Shown here: positions 50,901-62,149 of the stretch, piece by piece | How positions within the stretch are numbered: the stretch's first letter is position 1 | Layout: the number at the start of each line of letters is the position of its first letter | Assembly (NCBI RefSeq): GCF_949628265.1 | Contig: NC_088786.1 | Location: 32,261,681 to 32,325,680, forward strand | DNA: 64,000 nt | Reading direction: 5' to 3' | Source of the DNA: Cloeon dipterum | Lineage: Eukaryota; Arthropoda; Insecta; Ephemeroptera; Baetidae | Notes under the pieces: generated by a model | Seen by the model: the letters and a program-made list of their open reading frames with translations, nothing else | Databases searched by the model: none | What the model was told of the DNA's origin: nothing | Translations under genes and position numbers: made by a program

Positions 50901-53200
50901 CAATGAGAGAGCACCGGATTGCAGTATTTGAAGCAACAATAATTTATTTCGTTCAATTTTGTTCTTTTCAATGCTTGCCCATTGCAAATTATTACGGATT
51001 GTTGCAAAAGTAAAGAAAAAGAAAATTATAACTCAAAATAAAAATAATAAACGATTCCAACCTAAAAAGCCTAAAAAGGTTAAAAATAATTAATACCTTT
51101 GGTGTCCTCTGTGTGTAGCCTTCTTTAAATTTAAAGGTTTTTTTATTTTATATACCCTAGGTATTTTCTCTTAATTCTCACACCGTCATTATATATTTTT
51201 CCTTCTTTCCTTGTTTGTTTCTTGGTTCAAACCAATTCAATTAAAATATTATATAATTATCTTGCACTGATATTTTTACTGTCGAGATTCAAAAATGATC
51301 AATGACTGATTTGCCAAATTAAAAACCTTTTTTAGTTTGGAATTTTTTGTTAAAACTTTTTTCTGTGGTTCGACAAAATTCCATCTGCGTCTTTCTTAGA
51401 CGTTAGGAAAAAAGTTTTGAATCAAATCTTTTAAAAGTGATTTTAGGAAATATACGACTCAATTAGCTCTACAAGAAATAAAAATACAAAATATAATACG
51501 TAAAATATTTTATTTTAAATTTTGAACAGTTAAATTTTAAAAATATTTGTATCCGTTTTAAAACGTTACCAGCAAAAACGAATTCCTCTCTCTGTTATGA
51601 CATTTTTTCAATATTTTAGTTTTCTTACGTATGCAATGTGCACAGCAAGAATGTGAAGCAGGTTGCATAAAATTCTGACAGATGGTGATATAGAAAAAAA
51701 TTAAATAGAGAGCATTATAAAATCGATAAAATCAATAATTTATATCCCCAGTTTTAAATGATGCTTGTCAGATTGACAGCTTAAAAATTAATCCTTGTAA
51801 GTTATACTTTTTTATGATTTTCAACTTCGGCACCACTACAAAATTTAACACTGTATTGAGCAAAAAATTTCAAAGCGTTTCTCTTTAAAATATTAAAATG
51901 TTAAAACATAAAAAATAAATATTATGGAATCTAACAAATTAAATAAAAATCATTCTTGAGGCATTACTTTTTAAAAAAAATGGAGGGGCCGAAACGGCAA
52001 GCTGTGCAGAACGAAAACGTATGTGGGATTTATTTTTTCTTTCCTACATTTCCCTCTAGCCTTCTATCAATATTCAGCTCCAAGCGTAGAAAGTAAATTA
52101 AAATATATATTTTGGTCAATGTTTTTACTTTAGTGACTTTTGACCTTGGAGGTCCGATATAGATCTCCAAAATCATACATTGAATTTGTGCTTAACTCTC
52201 CGTCAACTCAAACACTTTTTACTGCATATATCAATTTTTCGCAATCAAAGCCAAACATGCACTTTCAACGCGCAACACTTCATCACAAAGTTATTAAATA
52301 TCGCATATCCTGAAATCTGTTTTATTCAATAAAATACAGCAAAAAGAAGTCGTGTCTTTTTTTAAAGGTGTGGTCGTCGCGTTTAGCGATTTGAATTTGA
52401 TTGTTTGAAACAAAAACGAGGAGTGCGTCTGCATTCATCGGACAGAAAAAAAGGACAATACGTGTATATAATGCCACTGCTCTTGACTTTGATTTCTCCT
52501 GCTGGCCTTACAATCGCGCTCGCTAACTGTATTTCGGCGCTCATTAAAGAGTCCAAGACGGCGCGCCGTGAATGCCAATTAGCCCCTGCGAAAGAGTGAA
52601 TAGCAAATAAGAACAAGAGCAGATCAGGCGCTCACGTGCGCACCTCTATCGCACGGCCTTTTTCCGCAAAATCCCCGACACACTTACCAACAAAAAATAA
52701 ACATATCGACCGCTGAAGAGCTGAGAAATGCAGGAACAGAGCCAGATTGCGAAAATATGGCGAACAAACGGCGCCAACTAACGTTGTTGCATTTTAATGT
52801 GACAGTGAATCTGTATGCTTTTTGCTACTCCCAGCCAGTTCCATATTTTTAAAAAGCGCGTGTTTAGTGAAATGGTTTTTATATTTAAAAAAATTCACTA
52901 ACGACGCGTTCGATTCGAGGGCAATGTGACACTTCCGTTTGGAACATTTAGTATTCCAAATGAAGACCGGCGCGCAATTCATGCTATAAAAATGCACTGT
53001 ATTGTTTTAAATTAAACAGCAACAACTGCTATATTATAACGTTTGGAGTTCGAATTAGAATAAATTATCATATGGTTGTGCCAGTTGAAATAATGTGGCA
53101 TAAACGATCCGGATTAACAAGACAAAAGAAATTTCCGCGTGTGCCAAACACAATAATTGAACGCACCTTCGAGTTCCCCTCCAATTCTTGCTCGTCCCAA
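50900..53200. other. AT-rich intergenic region
   Basis: No exon, repeat family or RNA gene was recognised. The stretch separates the probable chico promoter from the secreted-protein gene on the plus strand. Confidence 0.65.
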
Positions 53201-53286
53201 AGTGCGTGCCAGTGCCAATATAGCACTCTGCGATTCGCTTGACATTCCTCGTCTGTCACTCCAGGCAACAACACTATCAGTTTGCT

Positions 53287-54846
53287 ATGCGGTAAGTGCC
53301 CGTACTAACATTCAATAATTATATATTTGCTAAAAAATATAATTATTATTTGCCAAAGAAGGCAAAATAACATCTTCAGCTTGAAAGCGAAATTTTCAAC
53401 ATTTATTTAAACTTGCAAGAGAGATATTAAATGGTAATCAACTATGCATTCAGTTCTAATAATTTAATATTTTTAATACGTAAAATACTCTAGTTTAATT
53501 GATTTATTAGTTTGTTTGTCCTACTAGTCATATAGCTGAGAATAAAATAAAATAGTGAAGTGACTTAAAAATCTTAAAAATTAATCGGTTAGGGAAGAAT
53601 AAGCTGCAGACACTCTAGCATTTCTATAAAAACGATTTGTATTTAATGTCACCTCACGCTGTGCTGAGCCCTCAATTAATTTGCTTTCTAACATTTAATT
53701 TTTTAGATATTTGCTGGCTTTATCTTTATCCTGCTCTAGCCTACCTTTTTTAGTTTTTGACATGCAATCCAAAAATTTTTTTTTAAACAATTCTAAAATA
53801 TCTAAAAAATCTCTTTCTCCGAGGATTCTGTGAGCCGGTCATGGCTACATACATATAAATGTTCTGAATTTTACACCCTCATTTCAATATTTTGAGCAGA
53901 ATGACCTAGATAAATCATTTTAATTGAAATGAAAGTAGGCAACCTGTGCGTTACACATGCCACGAACTTTGCCTAAGCAAGTTGAGCGTAATTTTGAAAA
54001 TCAGTTTAATTTACTTTTTCAAATATACCAAACAAAGATGCTCTTTTTAACTAACCCCGAATTAATTTCACACAGGTGGTGGCCAGCAGCCTTGTTGGCC
54101 CTTGCGGCGGCCGCGAGCTGCGCTGAAGACGTCGAAATTATCGAGGCGCAGCACCGGGAGTCGTCGCCGCGCGATTCTTACCTCGAAGCCTACCAGCAAT
54201 CGCAAGGCGGCGGCCAACCGTCGCACCTGCCCCAAACGGACGGGGGCTTCCATGTGTACGGGGCCCCCGTGCCCCAATACGGTCCCGCGAAGGAGGAAAT
54301 GTCGCTCTACGGCCCCCCATCGCCCCAGTACGGAGCTCCTCCCCTGAAACAGGTCAAGGAGCCCAACATGTACTACGGGGTGCCCCACTTTCACCACCAC
54401 TACACGGTGTCGGAACCGCCGCCACCGGCGGAACTCATGGAACAACAGAGCGAGGTATGTTATTCACTTTTCAGGGGAAAATCTTGTATTTAATGTGGAA
54501 AATCCGACAGGGTCACGGCGGATTCGAGTTGAGCACCGTCCTCAAATTTTTGGCCAAGCTTTTCGTACTGAAGCTGCTGGTTAAGAAGATCTACCTGATC
54601 ATGACCCTGCTGTGGCTGCCCAAGGTGAAACTGCTGGAGTGGCTGGTCAAGAAGAAGAAGACCAAGCCCGCCATCAACAAGCCAGACAAACCGGGCAAAC
54701 CACCTCACAGCGACGAAGTCGACGACATTGAGGATGAGGACGACGACGACGTCATGAGCTTCTTCCGCAGCAGTTCCAGAGGACTCAACGACCTTGAACA
54801 CCGGGTGACCACGGCCATCCACAAGCAGGCTCAAGACAACAATTGA
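53287..54846 (+). CDS. Small secreted protein of unknown family
   Basis: Coding exons are 53287-53291, 54076-54454 and 54511-54846; the product has 239 residues. The first exon codes only ATGCG before a strong donor (GTAAGT). Joined to the next exon it gives MRWWPAALLALAAAASCAED, a textbook signal peptide. This explains why the frame is open upstream of 54076 without a credible start there. The mature part has an acidic start, then a Pro/Gly/Tyr-rich section with near-repeats YGAPVPQYGP, YGPPSPQYGAPP and YYGVPHFHHHY (about 66-115). Exon 3 codes an unusual hydrophobic and lysine-rich stretch (STVLKFLAKLFVLKLLVKK onward, about 135-175), then a basic Pro/Lys linker, a run of Asp/Glu (DDIEDEDDDD), and a polar end. 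I do not recognise the family. The YG/P repeats suggest a structural or cuticle-like extracellular role, which is inference. Confidence 0.8.
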
Positions 54847-55050
54847 ACGACGGGAAATCGAGTTTGTGGCACAAATTTAGATTTGGGGAGTAGATTAGTC
54901 GGCAGCTAAAAAGGTGTGAGACATTTTTAGGTCACAAGTACACGGGAAGGGTTTTTGGAAAAGTGCCATCGAGTGAGTAACTGGAATTAACAATTAACTT
55001 ATTTATTTTAGGATAGGAATCTTTGAATTGTATGACGTATTTATTTTTGA

Positions 55051-55056
55051 AATAAA
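55051..55056 (+). terminator. Polyadenylation signal of the secreted-protein gene
   Basis: AATAAA about 205 bases after the stop codon. A second AATAAA follows at 55133-55138. Confidence 0.6.
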
Positions 55057-55328
55057 ACAGCAGATTGTTCGCTTGTAAGATGTTATAATTTTCCTTGCTA
55101 CAATTTTACAGCTGATTCACAAGCACTTACACAATAAAAGTTAATTAGATAATAACTGCGTGTCTCTAGGATAAAAAACTTAGAGCTTTAAATTGCTGAC
55201 AGGAGAGCTTTTGAGAGAAAAATTGAAGAGCATGAATGGCTACAGTCTAGTAATCTTTAAAAATCATGGTGCAGCAGCGGTAATTCTTGTTTTTCATCAT
55301 CATCATTCATTTAAATATAATTATTTAA

Positions 55329-55334
55329 TTTATT
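55329..55334 (-). terminator. Candidate polyadenylation signal of adducin
   Basis: The first canonical AATAAA I find on the minus strand after the adducin stop codon, giving a 3' UTR of about 1.35 kb. A weaker ATTAAA lies nearer, at about 55545. The 3' ends of the two convergent genes would then lie within about 200 bases of each other. Confidence 0.4.
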
Positions 55335-55339
55335 CTTAT

Positions 55340-56682
55340 ATGTCTTCTACAAACTACATGTGTGTGTGTGTGTTGTGTTTGTGTAATTAGAGTTGTTTCA
55401 CCTCATCAATCATTATAGCGCGCGCGCGTAATTCTTCAAAAAATACACGAGATGACCTCCGCGAAAATCATCACATTCCAAAATACATGAAGTGCTACCA
55501 CAAGCAGACCATGATAGGCACACAGAGGGGCTCTTACACAATAATTTAATAACCGCGACGAAAACAATCAATATAATCACTAATCATAATAGTAATAGTG
55601 CTCTTTCCTTATTTATCCTTCTTCTCATCAATGTTACGCGTCACGACCAATATAATGTAAAAAATCTCTGGACACCGTTTCAGTGTAAAAAATATTCAAT
55701 AAACAAGGTTTGAGTCGGGAATGGGAAAAGGGGCGACGGGAAATGTGGTAGGGGAGGGTCGAGAGGGTAAAACACACTAGAAATGCAGCGCGGCGTCCAC
55801 GAGACGGGCCCTCGGATTAATAATATCACTTCAAACGTAATTATTGTTAAAAGCTAACAATCTGGCCGATGGAGCGGCCGGTCGGCCCCACCCTCGGCCT
55901 CTGCTGGGTGCAGGGGTTGATCGACGCACCGATTGGCAGCAGAGGGGTGGGGGTAGCACGTAGCAGCCGCACACCAGCAGCAGCAGCAGCACCAGCGAGT
56001 GGTTTTTTTGTATTATATATTTTTGTTGTCATCCAAAGCAAGTGTTCGTTATTTTCTTTCCGCGCAGTGGCCTCGTACATCAAAGGAAAATCAATCAATT
56101 GTGCAGCCGACGGAGAAATGGGTGGATGAAAGAAAGAAAATGCACTTCTTGTGGTGCAGAACAGAGATAAAGCAGAGTCCGAGTGGGCGGTCCTCCGGTG
56201 TGTAGGCGTGTCCATGGCAGACAGCTGTGCACCTTGTCCGGTTCAATGACCTAATCAGCTAGCTGCCTCCGCGGATTACATTTCTCTCTTTCTCTACAGT
56301 TCCTTATCATTATAGTCAAAATTTTTTGCTCCATTCATTTGTTACACGTTCAAAAAATAGATAATAATCATTTAGCACTGAGGTTTGTCTAGAGATTAAT
56401 ACAGGCTCCAATTTAAAATCACGTACCTCATTAAAATGTTGAATTAAAAAAAAACAGGAGCACAAATAATTAACTGACTTTTTGTCCCCAGGCATTCAAT
56501 AGCACGACATGCGCCGTTAGCGCAATAAATAATTTAGTCAGCAACCGCGGCGAAATTTTGACTGCTTTTGAGAGGAAAGAAATAATGAGAATGTTCATGC
56601 ACAGTGTGATGCTGACTGATTATGGTCAGAAACCAAATGCTGTAGAGTTGCAAAATGAACGACGATCTCTGCTCCTTCTAGC
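55340..56682 (-). other. Probable 3' UTR of adducin
   Basis: No coding exon is supported here. Open frames on either strand (for example 55847-56215) lack any family signature. The stretch lies between the adducin stop codon and its candidate polyadenylation signal. Confidence 0.45.
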
Positions 56683-59600
56683 TTACTCTGCCGACTTTTC
56701 GACCTTCTTTTTCTGCTTCTTTTTAAGGAAGGATGGAGTGCGCAAACCCTTCTTCTTTTTCTTGTCCTTCTTTGGCGACTCTTCCGACATATCCTTGGTC
56801 GGAGAGCCCTGCAATCGAAAAGTAAATTAAAAACACGCTCAACAAAATAACTAGAAACACTAACCTCTGAGAATGTAGACTGGTTGGCGTCGTCCCCGTT
56901 AACTGTGTTCTCTCCTGGAATAAAAATGTTTCCGATCAATTTCTGCTCGAAATTAAAGTCACCAAACACCAAAAGACGTGCCACAATAAGAGCCAACCCG
57001 AAGAGAGTTAAAAGCTGAGCGTGGGGACCAACGACGCGGGTCGTTTTCTCGTTTTTTCGAGGGGCGGGACGAGGAAGGCGTTCGGTAGTAGAAGTACCTT
57101 GCAGGGAAAATCGTGCAGACAGGGATCTAGTGACATTTCGAAGAATGGGCATCGTCTGCCGCTTGGTCAGCACCAGCACGGCGCCAGCCGTGTCTCCTAC
57201 GACACACATATTAACATGCACATGCAGGTATTTAAATGCAACGATTCATGCGAAACAATGTGGACCGACGCCATTTGGACCAAAATTATATAGCAATTTT
57301 AATTGAATTAGATGCCAAACAAAAGCTACCTCATTAAAATTAAAAGCTACCTCATCTAGCACAAACATTCAATTTTGCAATAGTTGTAAAACAAAAAAAA
57401 ACGAACAGATTCGCTTTCCAACCTGTGTCCAAATGGGGCGCCACAAAAATAATTCGTGCAAAAAAAGCATGCCAGCCGAAGCACAACTGCTGTCTACTAA
57501 CCATCACTCAACACCACCTCCGCCTTGGAAGCGCGTGGCACCTGCTTTGTCTCGATCCTCAGCACCTGGTGGCCTGTGTACCGCCCAGAGAAAGTGTTAG
57601 AAAACCGCTTGTGTGTGACCAAAACCGAGTGATTAAAAAAATGTGTTTTCACCCCCCAAAATCCTTGAAACCCTGAAATGCGAGGAGGGGAAGAGGCTTA
57701 CCGTCACGACTCTCTTCCTCTGTCTCCGAGGCTGGAGACAGAGGTGATGTTGGTGAGCGGAGTCGGCGGCCTTTCGAGTCCAGAGCGGACAAAGGCTCAC
57801 TTTCCGAGGCATCTTCATCACCTGCAACAATCATTCAGTCAGCACGACGGCCCCTTCCTCGAGAGGTTAACACTTACAGGACTCTCCCCGCTGTTTCCTT
57901 TCCACGTCTCTCTTGTACTTCTCGATCTCCGCGTCCGAAATCTGGTCAAACGGATTCTTGGCGTACGGAGTCTTGTACACCATGGCGTTGTGCTGGAAGC
58001 CGCGCTGGATGATGCCTTTGGAGGCAGCACCCACCAGGATCACCTGGTCATTGTTGGTGGTCTGCGCAGCAGCGTTTGCCTCCTGCACAGCACGAAGCGT
58101 TAGTCGACGTTCAAACAAATAAATAAAAAATAAGCGGCATTTACCTGCAACTTCTTCGCCTCCTCCCAGGAAACGCCTTCCAAAATGTGCGACTGAGGGC
58201 CTGCGGAGATTTTGTCAGCTCTCCTGTTGTCTTTAATCTGTGCAGACAGCTTTGGTCAGTCAAGTGCGCTCACGCTCATTGGTTGGTTGTAATTCACTAG
58301 ACTTTTGCGCGAGTAGATTGAAAGCAACCCCTCCCAATTTTATTAGATAGAGAGCATTGAATTCTATTTCTATTATAGTCTGGCAATCAATATCTGGTGT
58401 CTGTTGATTCAACGGAATATTATTGAGTGCCGCCCAATCTAGGTCTGTGGGTGCCAATTCGATTGGGACGCTTTGCATGCCACACATATCATCACGTGCG
58501 ATTGGCCTAACTTTGGCTCCGTGGCAGATAACCCACAAAGATCGCAATTAGCATTCATAAAAGGCTGTTGGCACGCAGCCAGCCGGTTGGCCACCGCGCG
58601 CGACGGGCGTGACATCACAATCTGCCTGAGTGTGTCGTCTCTCATGTACACCCCGCAATATGTATTATCTCAATTAGCCATCTAAACTGCATTTTCTGCC
58701 AGTCTCACGCCACATCCAACATTTTCATCGTTGTAAGTCTCAATTTGCTTCACGGCAAGAGCCATAATTTGGTTGCGAATTTGCTGTGGTTCTTTTTGTT
58801 TATATTCTAATTTAAATTAATTAACACGAATTATCCTAGATTTTTGCACAGCTACTACACACCAGTCTCATTTTAGCATAATTTTGAATCGTATCTCATT
58901 CTCTCAAGCTTCCTCATAATTCCCTTTCAATTCCTTCGCAAAACTCGCCAGAATGAACGACCAACCAACCAACCGTTTCCGCCACCAGAGGATGCCATGA
59001 CTCACCTGCTGTTGAAGCTTCTTGAACTCCTTGGGATTTGTATTCTTGGGCACAAACTGGAGCGCACAGTCGATTCTCACGGGCGTGCTTGTATGAGTCG
59101 GCGAGTTTTCAGCCACCCACTACAAAAGACAAAACCAGCATTAGGTGAAGTGAGACCTTCGAGTCTGTCATTCTAAAACATCAAACTAACTAGAGTTTTA
59201 GTGGCCGATGAACACGCCTGTTTCTTTATTTTTTTTCAAAAAAGTTTAAAAAGTTTGGAGACGCGAAGGTCGGACAACACTTAACGCAGTGGTTTTGTCT
59301 CGGCTGAGTAAAAAACAGGCAGTGCTTTTCAGCGACACGAAATAAGAGAAATGAAACACAGAAGGAACACAGCAGGAGACACTGTTATAGTCAAGTGGTT
59401 GAAATGCAAAAGTGGAAAGAATGCCAAAAGAAGACAAAACATTTCCCGCCATTCCGAAGGGTTATTAATCAAAAAACGAAAAATATCACGCTTTTCGGTC
59501 GGGCTTTACCTCCTCATTGCTCACATCCACCCACTAAAAACAAAAAAAGAAACCAAAATCAAACACTAAACTAGGGGGCTACAGAACACAAAATGGATTA

Positions 59601-62137
59601 TGTCAAGTCCACACTTTTTGGTTGTAGGTAATGGTTGAAATGCATGGCTTTGTCTTTTTATTGTTTATTCTCTGTTGGAGTAGTAGCACGAGTGTAGGGC
59701 AGCAGTTAATCCAATAAAAATTAAAAATCCATCTAGCTCAATCGTGAATCAAAATAAATGCGCATTCAAAAATCCAGTTAAATATCTTTATGTATATTTT
59801 TATATGTGTAGGTAGAGAGTTGTTATATTATTGATAGGTTTGAATGCTTTCTAAGCCAAAATTGAGTTTGTCTGGCAGACAGCAGCTCTACTTCTGCTCA
59901 AACTTGATGACCTCTACCTTGGTGATTTTCTTGGGATCGGGAGTGCCCGTCTCCAGGATCTCCACCTTCTGGTACACATTGGGTGAGTTGAGCCACCTGG
60001 TGCGGTCGTTGCCCTTGCCAGAACGCCGGTACCTTCAATGCAGAATTATTTGAACTATGGTTAAAAGGTCGCGGAAAGTTTTCAGGTACATTTAATACAA
60101 AATTAGATTAGGAAATAAGAGTCGAGTAACAATATATTCGATGCACTCACCCTTGGCGGTACAATTCCTCCTCTTCGAGCAGGAATCCAAGTGAAGAAAC
60201 GGCGGGCGGAACTTCAATATCATTTCTTGGTCGGGGTGGCTCATTCTTGATCAAAGGTTGGCGGTACAAGTAGCCAGTGCGGAAGCCCTGGGAAAAAACT
60301 AAATTAGACCAGACAGACATGCCAGCCACGAGGAGCTTACGGAATTGTCTAGCATCCGCATGAGGGCTTCAAACTCGATGTCGCCGATCTTGAGCCTCCT
60401 CTCTCTCTTTCCAGCACCGTCCTGTTGCTTGGCCTCAGCACCGTGAGCAGCATCGTACAGTTGTTTGCGAGACTCCTCGCTCAGGAGGGCCAGGTTTTCG
60501 ATGCCGGCAGGCATCAGCTTCAGCTGCAAGAAGTCAGGACTTAGTAAATGGAGTTACAGGACAGGGAGAAAGGTGTAGCTTACCTGCGTTTCGCAAGCGA
60601 GCACCGTGTTGTAGACGTTGTAGAAGGCTTCCTCGATGGACTCGCCGCAGCAAATGGCGCCGTGGTTGTTGAGGAACATGACTTTGTTGATGGGGCCAAG
60701 GTTGCGGGCGATTTTGTCGCGCTCTTCCGCCTCGACGAGTCCGCCGATGTAGGGGTGCTGGCTCACCTCGCCGATCACCACTGACTCCTGGCACAAGGGC
60801 AACAGGCCACACTTGAGGCAGGAGACGGCCAGCACTGCTGGCGTGTGCACATGGATCACGCACTTGATGTCTGGACGCGCCGCGTGAATCGCAGAGTGCA
60901 GCAAGAAACCGGACACGTTCACGCCGAAATTGGTCGTGCCTGCAAGAGGATATTCATTAAATTTAACATAGCTGATGAAAGAGTTTGCATAAACCCGCAT
61001 TTTTCAGTGAAGAACCCTACTGCATAGCGAAATTAAATAGGTTTATTTCATTTTTTTTTCTTAAAATATGCTTTTGATAAGAGGGTTCTTAAATTTTGAT
61101 GTTGGATTACCAAAATACAATCGATATGAAAATAATTTGTTGTTAAAATTTAAAAGATTTGTTTATTCACTCTGTCTTTTTTGAGGCAAATAATGTTAGA
61201 ATTAAACCTCACCAGACTCAATGACGACGCCCTGCATGTCAACCTTGATGAGGCTGGAGGCGGTGACCTCGTGGAAGAGGAGGCCATGCGCGTTGACCAG
61301 GAAGAGTTCCTGGTCCTGGTTGAGTCTGGCGGTGATGTGTCCGCTGATGCCCTGCGTCCAGCCGTACAGGTCGAGCAATCGATGAACAGCTGCCACCTGG
61401 AGTGTGAAAGTGAAAGGTGATGACGCACTGAGGCTCACGTCATTTGTGCATATTTATACCTTGCATCTGAGGAGCTTTTCGCCTTTGGCATAGGCCATAC
61501 ACTCTACGCCGCGGATGTCGTTGATGGGGAGGACGCACTGTCGAGGTCCGGCTCCCAACCCGCGCCCTCCTGACGCCCCGATGATGTCCGAGATCTGCTG
61601 CATGAGGCCGCCGGTGCCGCCTCCGCCGTCCCGCATCTGCACCTCGATGATGCGCTCCAGCTCCTCGCGGAAGAGACGCGAATTCATTATGGCCTCGACG
61701 CGCTTCCGACGCTCCATCTCCTTCATGTCCTGGAAAATGACGCAATGAATCGTGTCATCAAAGGCAGCTGTCAAAGGTCAAATTGATAAAACGGCATTCC
61801 AGATTTTTACAACCAGGTCTGAGAGTCTATTTCAAGGCTGTGAAATGCAATTATTACTATTTTCCAAGTTCAACTGAATTCCCAACGGTGCGAACTCAGC
61901 AACGTCGCGCATAAGCACATTATTTGATACAGAATTTTTGCGACTTCCAACCCACTTTTCAGCTAAAAAACTGAATAATGCAAAAAATCTCACAGCGTCA
62001 ATGTCGGCCGGCCTAATCTTGGCCTTGTCATCCTCTTCTTCAGCAATGCCGTTGGTGTGCTCATTAGTGGTAGTGGTGGTGACCACGGTGGTCGTCACCA
62101 CCTGCTGGTGCGACTCGGACTGGCTCGTGTCCGCCAT
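56683..62137 (-). CDS. hts: Adducin (Hu-li tai shao), long isoform
   Basis: Coding exons in transcript order: 62137-61994, 61729-61460, 61396-61213, 60939-60584, 60523-60341, 60287-60151, 60032-59918, 59533-59510 (microexon), 59119-59006, 58237-58145, 58082-57878, 57821-57702, 57573-57502, 57196-57098, 56914-56865 and 56808-56683. The product has 763 residues. Residues 1-48 form a Thr/Glu-rich head. An aldolase class II-like head domain spans about 135-330 (NFGVNVSGFLLHSAIHAARP, CVIHVHTPAVLAVS, FLNNHGAICCGES). A neck follows with FEALMRMLDN, and a tail with FVPKNTNPKEF and NPFDQISDAEIEKYKRDVERKQRG. The end (731-763) is the lysine-rich MARCKS-like segment with KGLRTPSFLKKK. Adducin caps actin and links it to spectrin under the membrane; the MARCKS-like end is the known calmodulin/PKC-regulated part. 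An acceptor at 62150-62152 shows a further non-coding exon upstream. Confidence 0.95.
57098..57196 (-). other. hts: 99-base symmetrical exon in adducin, possible cassette
   Basis: The exon enters and leaves in phase 1 and is a multiple of three, so skipping it keeps the frame and joins VVLSDG directly to ENTVNG. It codes 33 residues, basic and hydrophobic (LVLTKRQTMPILRNVTRSLS), just before the MARCKS-like end. Borders are good (TCGTAG at the acceptor, CAAG then GTACTT at the donor). Confidence 0.6.
59510..59533 (-). other. hts: 24-base microexon in adducin
   Basis: It codes WVDVSNEE with acceptor TTTTTAG and donor GTAAAG. The next exon begins with the same bases TGGGTGG (WVAENS). Vertebrate adducin has a single Trp at the matching point (KTKW), so the microexon is probably optional. 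It keeps the frame either way. Confidence 0.7.
59888..62137 (-). CDS. hts: Adducin, short isoform by read-through of a donor
   Basis: The exon that starts at 60032 stays open past its weak donor (GTAGAG at 59917) and ends with VEVIKFEQK and a stop at 59888-59890. This gives 472 residues: head and neck without the tail or MARCKS-like end. Exons before this point are shared with the long form. Drosophila hts is known to make short adducin forms; whether they end in this peptide should be compared. Confidence 0.6.
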
Positions 62138-62149
62138 CTCTCAGCTAGC

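Noticed and set aside
50390..51013. 207-codon plus-strand open frame
   Set aside because: It lies in the CpG-rich block where stop codons are scarce, has no domain, signal peptide or splice context, and runs into AT-rich sequence of different composition.
53957..54075. Upstream start (MPRTLPKQ...) for the secreted protein
   Set aside because: This part is AT-rich intron-like sequence ending in a good acceptor (TTTCACACAG). Using it would bury the signal peptide; the 53287 start gives a proper one.
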